Source of the DNA: Astragalus membranaceus
Taxonomy: Eukaryota > Streptophyta > Magnoliopsida > Fabales > Fabaceae
Reading direction: 5' to 3'
Assembly (NCBI GenBank): GCA_039519185.1
Contig: CM076847.1
Location: forward strand, 85,408,360-85,472,359
Length of the DNA: 64,000 nucleotides
Part shown: piece after piece, positions 52,981-63,908 of the stretch
Numbering within the stretch: position 1 is the stretch's first letter
Layout of the letters: every line of letters starts with the position of its first letter
Notes under the pieces: generated by a model
Seen by the model: the letters and a program-made list of their open reading frames with translations, nothing else
What the model was told of the DNA's origin: nothing
The model's database searches: none
Program-made: the position numbers and the translations under genes

Positions 52981-55369
52981 TGTAACACCCCTTTTCAACC
53001 CGGTAATTTATTTACTAAAAATCAGAGTTTCTTTTTTTTTTCTTTAAAAATCATATTTCACCACATGGGATGTCACACATAAATCCACACAAAATTATGC
53101 ATCAATGTAAAATAGTTTTATCGTCAATAGTAACGCGATACATAGCACATCACGACTGGGGTGAGCTCAAAACGCTCAATTCAATCAACATAATAATAAC
53201 TCAGCATCTATGCATCGGAAAGTCATAAAAACATCAACTACAACAGTTCAATAATCATAAAAACTAAGGTTCATCCCCCCCCCCCCCACTGAGTGCTACG
53301 TATCAGAGCAGACGACCAGACTCAGCTAGCGAAGGTACATAAGCCTTCACTCGATATCACCTGCACGTTACCGCATAGGGGTAACATTCAAATAGAAAGG
53401 GTGAGCTCATCTAACATTATAATAGTGCATATGATAAGTATTATGCTAGAGCTACAACGCTATATAAACCACATCGCAACATCAAATCAGTCATCACTGC
53501 GAGTCATCACAGTGTCATGAACATGTATGAAATGCAACCCATCACAACGGGCGTATGCATGTGGTACCTGTCATCATCGTCACTAAATAGCCTTTATGGC
53601 ATCATCGTCACTAAATAGCCTTTATGGCGTCATCGTCACTTGTTATTGCACATGAGATGCATGAAGCACCATGATATGCACCAGGGACAGTCACATACAA
53701 TCACAATCAACTCAGTGATCCATCACTTACCAATTTGCCAATAAAAGGCACATCATCTGTCAGGTTATCATCACACATATCATTGCCACTAACATTCATC
53801 GTCATTAATATCATCATCGCTAATAGCCTTTATGGCGTCATCGTCACGGATAAAACCGCAGCTTATATTCATCATCAATACCATCGTCAATCAAAATAAT
53901 AGCCACTAGGGGCATTGTCGTCAAAAACATCAATACATCATTATTGACACCGGGACACTAATATTACCGATTACACCAAAAGGTTTTACTCCAGCTCACG
54001 ACACCAAAAATGACACCAAAAAGGGTTTTAGACACCGAAATAATTTTACAACGCCAACAACAACGACCACCGGGGACAGCCACTTGAGGCGCCCAGAAAC
54101 CATCAGAAAAATAATAATTTTTACCTTAAAATAGAATATACCAGTAGGAAACTGAATAAGCTTCACAGCGCACTTTGAAACACTTAAAACGGACACCCGA
54201 GTCAAAAGATATGTCAAAAACAAAACCGGGAAAAAATTGAGGAACATCCTGAAAATGGCGCCCAGGCACTGGGCGCCGAGCAGGCAACACGCAACACAGA
54301 CACAAGGCGCCCTTGGCGCCCCTTCGCCAAGACACAACGCGCAACACACACGGAAAACTGGCGCCCCAGCGCCAAGACAGCGCGCAACACCCAGACACAG
54401 GCGCCCAGGCACAGGGCGCCAAGACACAGAAACACGCACCCACACACACAGCAACACACTCACACACCTTGGCACACGGCGCCCATGCACTGGGCGCCAA
54501 AAAGAGAATGGCAACGACTTGGCACACGGCGCCCACACCCAGGGCGCCAACCACAGGAACACACGCACAGCACACTGGCACACAGGACACGCACTTGACA
54601 TGTGGCCCATGCCTTGGGCGCCAAAAACAGCCAAAGAACTCCAGACAACACGGACAAGCACGGTGCCCAGGCACAGGGCGCCATTTCCTGCAACACCAAC
54701 ACCAAACGCAACACAGCCAAGGATGGCGCCCAGGCACAGGGTGCCATTTTCTGCAACAGGGACAGCAACACACTTGGCGCCCATGGCGCCCTAGGGACTC
54801 AAAATTTCAGCAACACAACAATTCACCAAATAACACATATGCAATTCATACCACCGTAATCATTTTAATTCATCAATCAACAACCAATTCAAACAAATCA
54901 AGCAAGATCGTGGCAACATAGGTCTAAGCCCCCACCCTAATACCCATCATACACACCATTTTAGTGAAAGAGAGGTCTCACCCTTACCTTAATTATTAGG
55001 ATTAGAAGACCCTGGAGAGAAGTCACCAACAGAACACAGCAACAAGCGAGATCCTCTTCTCCTTCCTTCTTGTTCGCCGTGCCTCTCCTCTTCTCACTCT
55101 CCCTAAATTCGCAACTTTTCTTTTCTTTTGCACAAATGAGCCAAAACCCTAATTTTTAGGCTTAAATATGCGCCTAGGCTAGTGGACATGGATCGCGGGC
55201 TCTCCTTCAGCTTAAGCCCAATTTAATTAGTGCCACCATTTCCTAATAGAATACCACACCTTAATATAACTTATAATTTTTAATTATACCAATTAAATAA
55301 ATAAATAAATAAATAATTGAATACCTAAATATTTAATTAAATAATTTAATTAAATATTTGGGCGTTACA
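52981..55369 (-). mobile_element. Solo LTR C, same family as element A
   Basis: This 2389-bp LTR in minus orientation (plus strand TGTAACACCCCTTTTCAACC to GGGCGTTACA) aligns along the LTR of A at 56827-59523. ACTTT flanks it exactly, and no internal sequence is present, so it arose by LTR-LTR recombination after insertion. It contains a poly-C run (53276-53287), repeats of TCATCGTCACTAAATAGCCT (53570-53640) and a GGCGCC-rich array (54255-54795). Confidence 0.93.
54255..54795. repeat. GGCGCC hairpin array in solo LTR C
   Basis: Irregular units pair GGCGCCCAGGCACAGGGCGCC-like inverted words with AACACA-rich spacers. Frames on both strands here (up to about 260 codons) are compositional. Confidence 0.8.
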
Positions 55370-56274
55370 ACTTTCCCTTGAGGAAAGGAAGAATTACTTT
55401 CCATAAAGGAAGGGTAGAATGGCATACATATAATAATATATGTATATCAATGGTGACGACCCTAAGGATTAGCATACTAGGGGAGGGGAAGTCATGAGCC
55501 CCAAAACCTAGGCCCCATGAGGTTTGCCCGCTAATTAGTGGTTAGTGGATTGGGTTCACCAAAAGCCAAAGAAAATAACCGGATAAGGTAGGCTCGAGGT
55601 GTTGTGCTAAGCTAAAGAGAAGAATAAGACATGAATCGTAGTCGCTTATTAGGGCTACAAGAAGAAATAAAGAAATATAACACGTAGTCGCTTATTAGGG
55701 TTACGGGTTAGAAGAAGATATGTCCACGTAGTCGCTTATTAGGGCTACGAGTTCAAAAGAAAATATGTCCACATAGTCGCTTATTAGGGCTATGAGTTCA
55801 AAGAATAAAAGCATAATGAACCGCTAGAGTTAGTAAGGGGTCTCGATAGGACTCACTGAGATAATGTTTATCGCACCCTTTATTATTGTGGTTTTTACAG
55901 AGAAACAGGGGAAAGCAAAGGCGAAGAAGCACGGTTAGCCGGTGCGACTCTTGGAGTTATTGATGAAGAAGTTTTAAGTTTATGCCTTTTTCCTATTGTT
56001 GTCCTTGTATTACTGATTGTATAACTATTACTTGCTAACAGTTGTAAATCATTTCCGCTACTTATGTTTTGGGTATTGAACACCAGGATTGTATAAGTTT
56101 TAAATCACGAGACTTAAGTACTTTGTTAAGTTTAATGAGGTTCATTGAACATTTGATAATTATTTATCGAAAGTTTTTAGTTGTGTTCAATATTCAATAA
56201 CAGGAAGCTACTCTGATCTATGCCAAGTGGTGCACTTTGGTATTTCTACAAGCTAGAAATATCGGGGTGTTACA

Positions 56275-56826
56275 ACGCCCCTAGGCCATCTCGAGCTGAT
56301 GGTCACTTTCGGCGATCATGACACTGAAAAAGCGATGTACTGAACGGTCAAGACTCCTTTTTTAGTCCTCCCATGTAAGTCAGTATATCAGGGTATCATT
56401 GGCCGGCCCACTCTTGGCTGGCTTGGAGCAGTCGCCTCCACCACACCTTAAAATGAGATTCTACTCGCACACAGATTTGATTGTAACTCTTTGGGAGACC
56501 TCTGGTCCGCACGATGATGCCACTTAATGGGTTTGAAGCAGCAAGGGGAAGTCGAGTTAAGGAAGGTGAAGCAGCTAAAGGCCGCCAAGTTAACATGGCC
56601 GACTTAGATGCCCGCTACGACCCTGATAGCGAGGAAGAAGAAGGGGATGACGCCTTGACCCGGGAATTGAAGAAGCGGATCTAGAGATCGGAGCCCGACG
56701 GTGAATTCATCCAAGTACAGCTGGGCGAAGACCCATCGAAGACAGTCAAGATTGGAGCCGACCTGCCTGATGAAGTAAAAGAGAATTAGCACAATGTCTA
56801 AAAGACCATGCCGACCTCTTCGCGTG
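56275..56826 (+). pseudogene. Element J, right part: Tat-lineage protease end and RT approach
   Basis: Directly after B the plus strand reads LGHLELMVTFGDHDTEKAMY, then KTPFLVLPCKSVYQGIIGRP TLGWLGAVAST (end of the protease domain), a frameshift to HLKMRFYSHTDL, and later TVKIGADLPDEVKEN, the linker before RT in Tat elements. Stops at 56340, 56457, 56682 and 56788 show decay. It is cut at GCGTG (56822-56826) by element A. Confidence 0.82.
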
Positions 56827-59439
56827 TGTAACACCCCTTTTCTACCCGGTAATTTATTTACTAAAAATCAGAGTTTCTTTTTTTTTTCTTTAAAAATCAT
56901 ATTTCACCACATGGGATGTCACACATAAATCCACACAAAATTATGCATCAATGTAAAATAGTTTCATCGTCAATAGTAACGCGATACATAGCACATCACG
57001 ACTGGGGTGAGCTCAAAACGCTCAATTCAATCAACATAATAATAACTCAACATCTATGCAGCGGAAAGTCATAAAAACATCAACTACAACAGTTCAATAA
57101 TCATAAAAACTAAGGTTCATCCCCCCCCCCCCCCCACTAAGTGCTACGTATCAGAGCAGACGACCAGACTCAGCTAGCGAAGGTACATAAGCCTTCACTC
57201 GATATCACCTGCATGTTACCGCATAGGGGTAACATTCAAACAGAAAGGGTGAGCTCATCTAACATTATAATAGTGCATATGATAAGTATTATGCTAGAGC
57301 TACAACGCTATATAAACCACATCGCAACATCAAATCAGTCATCACTGCGAGTCATCACAGTGTCATGAACATGTATGAAATGCAACCCATCACAACGGGC
57401 GTATGCATGTGGTACCTGTCATCATCGTCATTAAATAGCCTTTATGGCATCATCGTCACTAAATAGCCTTTATGGCGTCATCGTCACTTGTTTATGCACA
57501 TGAGATGCATGAAGCACCATTATATGCACCAGGGACAGTCACATACAATCACAATCAACTCAGTGATCCATCACTTACCAATTTGCCAATAAAAGGCACA
57601 TCATCTGTCAGGTTATCATCACACATATCATTGCCACTAACATTCATCGACATTAATATCATCATCGCTAATAGCCTTTATGGCGTCATCGTCACGGATA
57701 AAACCGCAGCTTATATTCATCATCAATACCATCGTCAATCAAAATAATAGCCACTAGGGGCATTGTCGTCAAAAACATCAACACATCATTATTGACACCG
57801 GGACACTAATATTACCGATTACACCAAAAGGTTTTACTCCAGCTCACGACACCAAAAAGGACACCAAAAAGGGTTTTAGACACCGAAATAATTTTACAAC
57901 GCCAACAACAACGACCACCGGGGACAGCCACTTGAGGCGCCCAGAAACAATCAGAAATATAATAATTTTTACTTTAAAATAGAATATACCAGTAGGAAAC
58001 TGAATAAGCTTCACAACGCACTTTGAAACACTTAAAACGGACACCCGAGTCAAAAGATATGTCAAAAACAAAACCGGGAAAAAATTGAGAAAAATCCTGA
58101 AAATGGCGCCCAAGCACTGGGCGCCGAGCAGGCAACACGCAACACAGACACAAGGCGCCCTTGGCGCCCCTGCGCCAAGACACAGCGCGCAACACACACG
58201 GAAAACTGGCGCCCCTGGCGCCCCTGCGCCAAGACAGCGCGCAACACCCAGACACAGGCGCCCAGGCACAGGGCGCCAAGGCGCCCCTGCGCCAAGACAC
58301 AGAAACACGCACCCACACACACAGCAACACACTCACACACCTTGGCACACGGCGCCCATGCACTGGGTGCCAAAAACAGAATGGCAACAACTTGGCACAC
58401 GGCGCCCACACCCAGGGCGCCAAACACAAGAACCCACGCACAGCACACTGGCACACAGAGACACACCCAGACACGGCGCCCAGGCACTGGGCGCCAAAAA
58501 CAGCATCAAAACACCAGGCCAACACAGACAGGCACGGCGCCCAGGCACAGGGCGCCATTTCCTGCGACACAAACACCACACGCAACACACTTAAACACGG
58601 CGCCCATGCACTGGGCGCCTAAAACAGAACATGCACAAGACATCCAACGCAACACAATTGGCCATGGCACCCATGCACAGGGCGCCAAAAACAGCACCAC
58701 GCCAAGACACCAAAACGCAACATCCTTGGCCACGGCGCCCATGCACAGGGCGCCAAAATCAGCACACTTAGACATGGCGCCCAAGGCGCCTAGGTTTCAC
58801 AAATTCCTGTTTCATCATCAAATTAAAACACCAATTCAAATCACCAAGGTTAAATCACCAACATGAACACCAATTATCATAGTCCACCCAATTAACATCA
58901 ATTGAAAACACCATCAACAAATATTCAAGCACTTGGCATGCAAAATCATGGATTTTCAATCACAAGGCATTTTTCTCTCCAATTAGCACATTCACGTTAT
59001 CTCTATCATCTAACCAACATCAAATCAAATACTAGGCATCATAGGTCTAAGCCCCTACCCTAATACCCATCATACCCACCATTATAGTGAAAGAGAGATC
59101 TCACCCTTTCCTTAACTATTTGGATTAGATGACCCTGGAGAGAAAATCACCAACAGAACACAGCAACACAGCTTCTCTTCTCTTCTCCTTGATTCGCGAA
59201 ATCTCCCTTCTTCTCCTTTCTTGGATGTTGCCGCCCCTCCTTCTCTCTTTCTCTCCTCTTCGCAATTTCTTTTCTTTTGCACAAATGAGCCAAACTCTAA
59301 TTTTTAGGCTTAAATATGCGCCTAGGCTAGTGGACCTGGGTCACGGGCTTTCCTCCAAATTAAGCTCGATCACTAGCACCACCTCCTGAATCCAATTATA
59401 CGCCTCTTAGTCAAAGCCAATATATTTACACCATTAAAA

Positions 59440-59472
<33 letters not shown>

Positions 59473-59523
59473 GAATACCTAAATATTTAATTAATTAATT
59501 TAATTAAATGTTTGGGCGTTACA
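56827..59523 (-). repeat. 3' LTR of element A
   Basis: This 2697-bp LTR reads TGTAACGCCCAAACATTTAA to GGGGTGTTACA on the minus strand. It shares its whole layout with solo LTR C: poly-C (57121-57135), TCATCGTCA repeats (57420-57490), the TTTTGACTCGG motif (58045-58056) and a GGCGCC array (58105-58790), here longer than in C. An AAAT microsatellite lies at 59438-59470. Confidence 0.92.
58105..58790. repeat. GGCGCC hairpin array in the A LTR
   Basis: About a dozen irregular units contain GGCGCCCATGCACAGGGCGCC-like inverted words separated by AACAC/CACAC-rich spacers. Open frames on both strands (up to about 200 codons) are compositional. Confidence 0.85.
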
Positions 59524-59537
59524 ACTCTCCCCCACTT
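59524..59537 (-). other. Polypurine tract of element A
   Basis: The minus strand reads AAGTGGGGGAGAGT next to the LTR start, after TTTTCGAGGACGAAAACATT. It overlaps the gag-pol stop codon. Confidence 0.88.
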
Positions 59538-60168
59538 AAAATGTTTTCGTCCTCGAAAACTCACCTGAATCAAATAGCTCTGGATAGGACTCCCGCATCT
59601 TACTCTCCAACTCCCAAGTCATGCTCTCACCGGCAGCTCCTAGCCAGACCACCTTCACCAATGCGATTTCCTTGCCTCTTAACACCTTCACCTCATGATC
59701 TTCAATCCGCACAGGCATAGTCTCCACCGTGAGATTATCCCGCACCTCCACGTCATCCATGTGGATAACATGAGACGGATCCGAAACATACTTCCGAAGT
59801 TGCGACACATGAAACACGTCGTGCAAATTCGAAAGATTTGGTGGTAAAGCCACTCTATACGCCACATTCCCAACTCTCCCGGAAATCTTATAAGGACCAA
59901 TGAATCTAGGAGTGAGCTTCTTCGACTTCCAAGCACGGCCAACACCGGTCACTGGATTGACCCTCAAAAATACATGCTCACCCTCCTGAAACTCTAAATC
60001 TTTTCTCCTCTTGTCGTGATAACTTTTCTGACGACTCTGCGAAGCTCTCATCTTCTCACGGATCAACTTTATCTTTTCGGTTGTCTCCCGAACAATTTCT
60101 GGTCCAAGTATCACACTCTCTCCAGACTCATACCAACACAACGGGGTTCTACACTTCCGACCATACAA
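59536..60168 (-). CDS. A integrase C-terminus and chromodomain-like tail (frameshifted from the main frame)
   Basis: The minus strand continues the polyprotein in another frame from about 60168: YGRKCRTPLCWYESGESVIL, a basic stretch (MRASQSRQKSYHDKRRKDLE), the GPY/F-type module (LTPRFIGPYKISGRVGNVAYR) and a tail ending WLGAAGESMTWELESKMRES YPELF. In chromoviruses the tail guides insertion to particular chromatin; here it is the divergent type without a full aromatic cage visible. One base is missing near 60168 compared with F (CCATACAACGC against CCATACAAGC). Confidence 0.88.
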   Translation of the reverse strand: MYGRKCRTPLCWYESGESVILGPEIVRETTEKIKLIREKMRASQSRQKSYHDKRRKDLEFQEGEHVFLRVNPVTGVGRAWKSKKLTPRFIGPYKISGRVGNVAYRVALPPNLSNLHDVFHVSQLRKYVSDPSHVIHMDDVEVRDNLTVETMPVRIEDHEVKVLRGKEIALVKVVWLGAAGESMTWELESKMRESYPELFDSGEFSRTKTF

Positions 60169-63100
60169 GCCTCAAAAGGTGCCATCCCGATACTAGAATG
60201 GTAACTATTGTTGTACGTGAACTCAATCAGCGAAAGGCAGGAATCCCACGAACCTCTTTGTTCCAAAACACAAGCCCTCAACAGATCTTCTAATGATTGA
60301 ATTGTCCTCTCTGACTGACCATCTGTCTGAGGATGATACGTCGAACTCAACCTCAGCTTAGACCCCAACTTTTCTTGCAAACTCTTCCAGAAATCTGAAG
60401 TGAACCTCGGATCTCTATCCGAAACAATACTCTTGGGAACACCATGCAACTTCACAATTTCTTTGACATAAACTTCTGCTAATCTCGACACCGGATAAGT
60501 GATATTAATAGGAACAAAGTGAGCAGACTTCGTTAACCTATCAACGATCACCCAAATAGCATCGTGACCTCTAACTGTATTCGGCAATCCCGTCACAAAA
60601 TCCATCGAAATGCTATCCCACTTCCACTCTGGAATTTCCAACGGTTGCATCAATCCAGCAGGCTTCTGATGCTCCACCTTCGACTTCTGACAAGTCAAAC
60701 AGGCATACACAAATTGTGCTACATCCCTCTTCATGCCATGCCACCAAAACATCTTCTTCAGGTCTTGATACATCTTTGTCGCTCCAGGATGAATACTCAA
60801 CTTACTTCGGTGACCCTCTTCCAAAATTGTTTTCCTCATTTCTACATCATCCGGAATGTAGATCCTACCACGGAACCTCAACACACCTTGGGAATCCAAC
60901 TTGAAGTCTTCGTTCTCAGATTGACCAATCCCGTTCATTAAGTCCACCAACTTAACATCTGATTTCTGAGCCTCTCTGATGCTGCCCAGAAAATCATTAT
61001 CGATCCTTAACATTCCCAGCTTGACACTATGAGGTGTCGTCCTACAAACCAGACTTAGATCTCTGAATTCCTCAATCAACTCTAACTCTTTGACCATCAT
61101 CGCCGACATATGCAAAGACTTCCGGCTCAAAGCATCAGCCACGACATTAGCTTTGGCCGGATGATAGTTCAAACCGAAATCATAGTCTTTCAACAATTCC
61201 AACCACCTTCGCTGCCTCATATTCAGCTCCTTCTGGTCAAATAAATATTTCAGACTCTTATGATCACTGAACACCTCAAATCTGGAACCATACAAATAGT
61301 GCCTCCAAACCTTCAACACGAAGACTACTGCAGCCAACTCCAAATCATGCATTGGATAATTCTTCTCATGAACCTTTAATTGCCTCGACACATAAGCAAT
61401 CACCTTCCCATCTTGCATAAGCACGCCACCTAGACCCATCTTCGAAGCATCACAATACACCACGAACGGTTCTTCCAGTTTTGGCAACGTCAAAACAGGA
61501 GACGTCGTCAACCTCTTCTTCAACTCAAGAAAACTTTCCCCACAACGAGCATCCCACACAAAAGCCTTACCCTTACAAGTCAACTGCGTCAACGGAAGGG
61601 CCAACTTAGAAAAACCTTTGATGAACCTTCTGTAGTAACCAGCCAACCCTAAGAAGCTTCTAATCACCGTAACCGACTTCGGACTCTCCCACTGCATCAC
61701 AGCATCAACCTTAGAAGGATCCACAGCAATACCACTACCAGAAATGATATGACCCAGAAAACTCACTTCTGACAACCAGAATTCACACTTAGACAACTTG
61801 GCATACAGCCTCTTCTCTCTCAGGACCTCCAATACTAATTTCAAATGCTCTGCATGCTCTTCCTCCGACTTCGAATAAATCAGGATGTCGTCAAGGAACA
61901 CAACCACGAACCGATCCAAGTAAGTATGAAATATACGATTCATGTATTCCATAAATACACCTGGCGCGTTAGTGACACCGAACGGCATCACCGAATACTC
62001 ATAATGCCCATACCTCATCCTGAAAGCAGTCTTCTGAATATCTTCATCCTTCACCTTGATCTGGTGATAACCTGATCTCAAATCAATCTTGCTGAACACT
62101 CGAGAACCCACCAACTGATCTATCAAATCGTCTATCCTTGGCAGTGGATACTTGTTCTTAATGGTCACCTTATTCAGCTGCCTATAATCAACACACAACC
62201 TCATGCTTCCATCCTTCTTCTTTACTAGCAACACCGGAGCTCCCCACGGCGATACACTCGGCCTAACAAACTTCTTCTCAAGCAGATCTTCAAGTTGCTT
62301 CTTCAACTCAGACAATTCTGACGCCGACATTCTGTACGGTGCCATAGACACGGGCCCTGTACCAGGTACAAGATCAATAAAAAACTCCACTTCCCTCTCA
62401 GGTGGAACACTAGGGATCTCATCAGGAAAAACATCTGGAAATTCGCGCACCACCTGCAACTCTTCAATGACAGCCCGACTCTCAGCAGACAACGATGCCA
62501 TCAACGAAAATAGCTGAACTCCTTCCTTCATCAACTTCTTCAACTGACTAGCGGATAACAAAACAGAATCTTCCTCTCCAAAACTAACCGATTTACTATG
62601 ACAGTTGATATGGACATGGTTATGCTCTAACCAGTCCATGCCCAAGATTACGTCCAATCCTCTCAACGGCAAGCAAACAAAATCCACGACAAAGTCCCTG
62701 CCGAAGATCGACAAGAGACATAGAGAACACACCAAAGAAGTGGTCACCGACCCCTTAGCAGGAGTGTCGACAACCATGTCCCCACACATAGCAGACAAAA
62801 CAAAGCCCAATCTTTTACAACAATCAACAGAGATAAAGCAATGGGTAGCACCAGTATCAATAAGATATTTCAGAGGAGTACCATGAATGTAGCACGTACC
62901 TCTAATGAGACCAACATTCTCAGCAGGCTCCTCTCCTGCCAATGCGAACACTTTCCCACTGGACCTTTCTTTCTTCGGCTTCGAACACTTCGTGCTAATA
63001 TGCCCAAACTCACCACAGTTGAAACACACCATGTCCTTGCGCCCACACTCAGCCGCTACATGACCCCCCTTACCACAACGGTAACAAACCCTCTCATCAG

Positions 63101-63908
63101 ATTTGCACATGAAACTCTTGTGGCCAGCCTTGCCACACTTGAAACATACAATACCAGCAGGAGCATCTCCCCCACTAGCCTTTTTGCCTCCAGCAGCTCT
63201 ATGATGACTCTTACCCGCAGGAACCTCATACGGCTTGCTTCGACTCGAAAATTTGCCCTTTTTCTCAGTCACAGCTTTATAGTGCGCAGTACTGTCCTCC
63301 TCAAAAATTCTGCAGCTATCTATCAGGTCAGCGAACACACGGATCTTCTGGTAGCCAATTGCCTTTTTAATTTCAGGCCTCAAACCATTCTCAAACTTAA
63401 TACATTTCGAGAACTCGGCTGTAGCCTCACTATAGTGCGGATAGAACTTCGCCAACTCCACGAACTTCGCCGCATACTCAGTCACAGACATGCCACCTTG
63501 CTTCAGCTCCAAAAATTCTATCTCCTTCTTCCCTCGGACATCTTCCGGAAAATATTTCCTCAGAAACTCTCTGCTGAACACCTCCCAAGTAACCTCCTCC
63601 TGAACTGACTCTAACCTCTGCCTAGTAGCCAACCACCAATCGTCGGCTTCCTCTGCCAGCATGTGTGTACCAAAACGGACCTTCTGCTCCACAGTGCAGT
63701 CCATCACTCTAAAAATTCTCTCGACCTCCTTTAACCAGGCCATGGCACCGTCTGGATCATACTTGCCCTTGAAAGTGGGCGGATTCTCTCTCTGGAAGGT
63801 AGTCAGACTCCGAAACCCAGCGTTCTCTCCAGCATTCTGCTGATTCTGCACGGCCTGAGCCATGGCAGCTAAAGCAGCAGCAATCGCAGTGTCGTTCCTC
63901 CCAGCCAT
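60111..63908 (-). CDS. A gag-protease-RT-RNase H-integrase polyprotein
   Basis: A 1265-codon frame starts MAGRNDTAIAAALAAMAQAV at 63908. Gag core about 45-205; three CX2CX4HX4C knuckles at about 255-315 (CFKCGKAGHKSFMC, CYRCGKGGHVAAEC, CFNCGEFGHISTKC); protease LIDTGATHCFIS with Asp 351; RT about 545-720 with FLDD at 671-674; RNase H with YCDASKMGLGGVLMQD; integrase zinc finger (HPGATKMYQDL...CLTCQKSK) and core (SMDFVTGLP, SDRDPRFTSDFW, HPQTDGQSERT). All inspected catalytic residues are present. The frame leaves the true sequence at about 60168 (FEACMVGSVE), so the last 20 residues are off-frame. Confidence 0.95.
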   Translation of the reverse strand: MAGRNDTAIAAALAAMAQAVQNQQNAGENAGFRSLTTFQRENPPTFKGKYDPDGAMAWLKEVERIFRVMDCTVEQKVRFGTHMLAEEADDWWLATRQRLESVQEEVTWEVFSREFLRKYFPEDVRGKKEIEFLELKQGGMSVTEYAAKFVELAKFYPHYSEATAEFSKCIKFENGLRPEIKKAIGYQKIRVFADLIDSCRIFEEDSTAHYKAVTEKKGKFSSRSKPYEVPAGKSHHRAAGGKKASGGDAPAGIVCFKCGKAGHKSFMCKSDERVCYRCGKGGHVAAECGRKDMVCFNCGEFGHISTKCSKPKKERSSGKVFALAGEEPAENVGLIRGTCYIHGTPLKYLIDTGATHCFISVDCCKRLGFVLSAMCGDMVVDTPAKGSVTTSLVCSLCLLSIFGRDFVVDFVCLPLRGLDVILGMDWLEHNHVHINCHSKSVSFGEEDSVLLSASQLKKLMKEGVQLFSLMASLSAESRAVIEELQVVREFPDVFPDEIPSVPPEREVEFFIDLVPGTGPVSMAPYRMSASELSELKKQLEDLLEKKFVRPSVSPWGAPVLLVKKKDGSMRLCVDYRQLNKVTIKNKYPLPRIDDLIDQLVGSRVFSKIDLRSGYHQIKVKDEDIQKTAFRMRYGHYEYSVMPFGVTNAPGVFMEYMNRIFHTYLDRFVVVFLDDILIYSKSEEEHAEHLKLVLEVLREKRLYAKLSKCEFWLSEVSFLGHIISGSGIAVDPSKVDAVMQWESPKSVTVIRSFLGLAGYYRRFIKGFSKLALPLTQLTCKGKAFVWDARCGESFLELKKRLTTSPVLTLPKLEEPFVVYCDASKMGLGGVLMQDGKVIAYVSRQLKVHEKNYPMHDLELAAVVFVLKVWRHYLYGSRFEVFSDHKSLKYLFDQKELNMRQRRWLELLKDYDFGLNYHPAKANVVADALSRKSLHMSAMMVKELELIEEFRDLSLVCRTTPHSVKLGMLRIDNDFLGSIREAQKSDVKLVDLMNGIGQSENEDFKLDSQGVLRFRGRIYIPDDVEMRKTILEEGHRSKLSIHPGATKMYQDLKKMFWWHGMKRDVAQFVYACLTCQKSKVEHQKPAGLMQPLEIPEWKWDSISMDFVTGLPNTVRGHDAIWVIVDRLTKSAHFVPINITYPVSRLAEVYVKEIVKLHGVPKSIVSDRDPRFTSDFWKSLQEKLGSKLRLSSTYHPQTDGQSERTIQSLEDLLRACVLEQRGSWDSCLSLIEFTYNNSYHSSIGMAPFEACMVGSVEPRCVGMSLERV

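Larger units (their letters stand above)
44371..56274 (+). mobile_element. Element B: near-complete Tekay/Del-like Ty3/gypsy retrotransposon
   Basis: LTRs 44371-46845 and 51409-56274 (the second split by solo LTR C) enclose a primer site and a gag-pol region. ACGCC flanks it on both sides (44366-44370, 56275-56279). Removing B restores continuous Tat protease coding in J (GFNGSSTTP then LGHLELMVTFG). The polyprotein has one frameshift, two nonsense codons and a lost RT catalytic aspartate. LTR divergence looks larger than in E or I. Confidence 0.93.
51409..56274 (+). repeat. 3' LTR of element B, split by solo LTR C
   Basis: Pieces 51409-52980 and 55375-56274 join to about 2.47 kb, matching the 5' LTR. 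C and its duplicated ACTTT (52976-52980, 55370-55374) interrupt the word GTTACTTTCCCTTGAG, intact at 45940-45955 in the 5' LTR. Confidence 0.92.

Noticed and set aside
53996..54921. Frames of up to 262 codons in solo LTR C
   Set aside because: Same GGCGCC array artefact; repeated with altered lengths in the LTR of A.
57844..58866. Frames of 140-204 codons on both strands in the LTR of A
   Set aside because: Compositional; the array is not conserved as protein between A and C.
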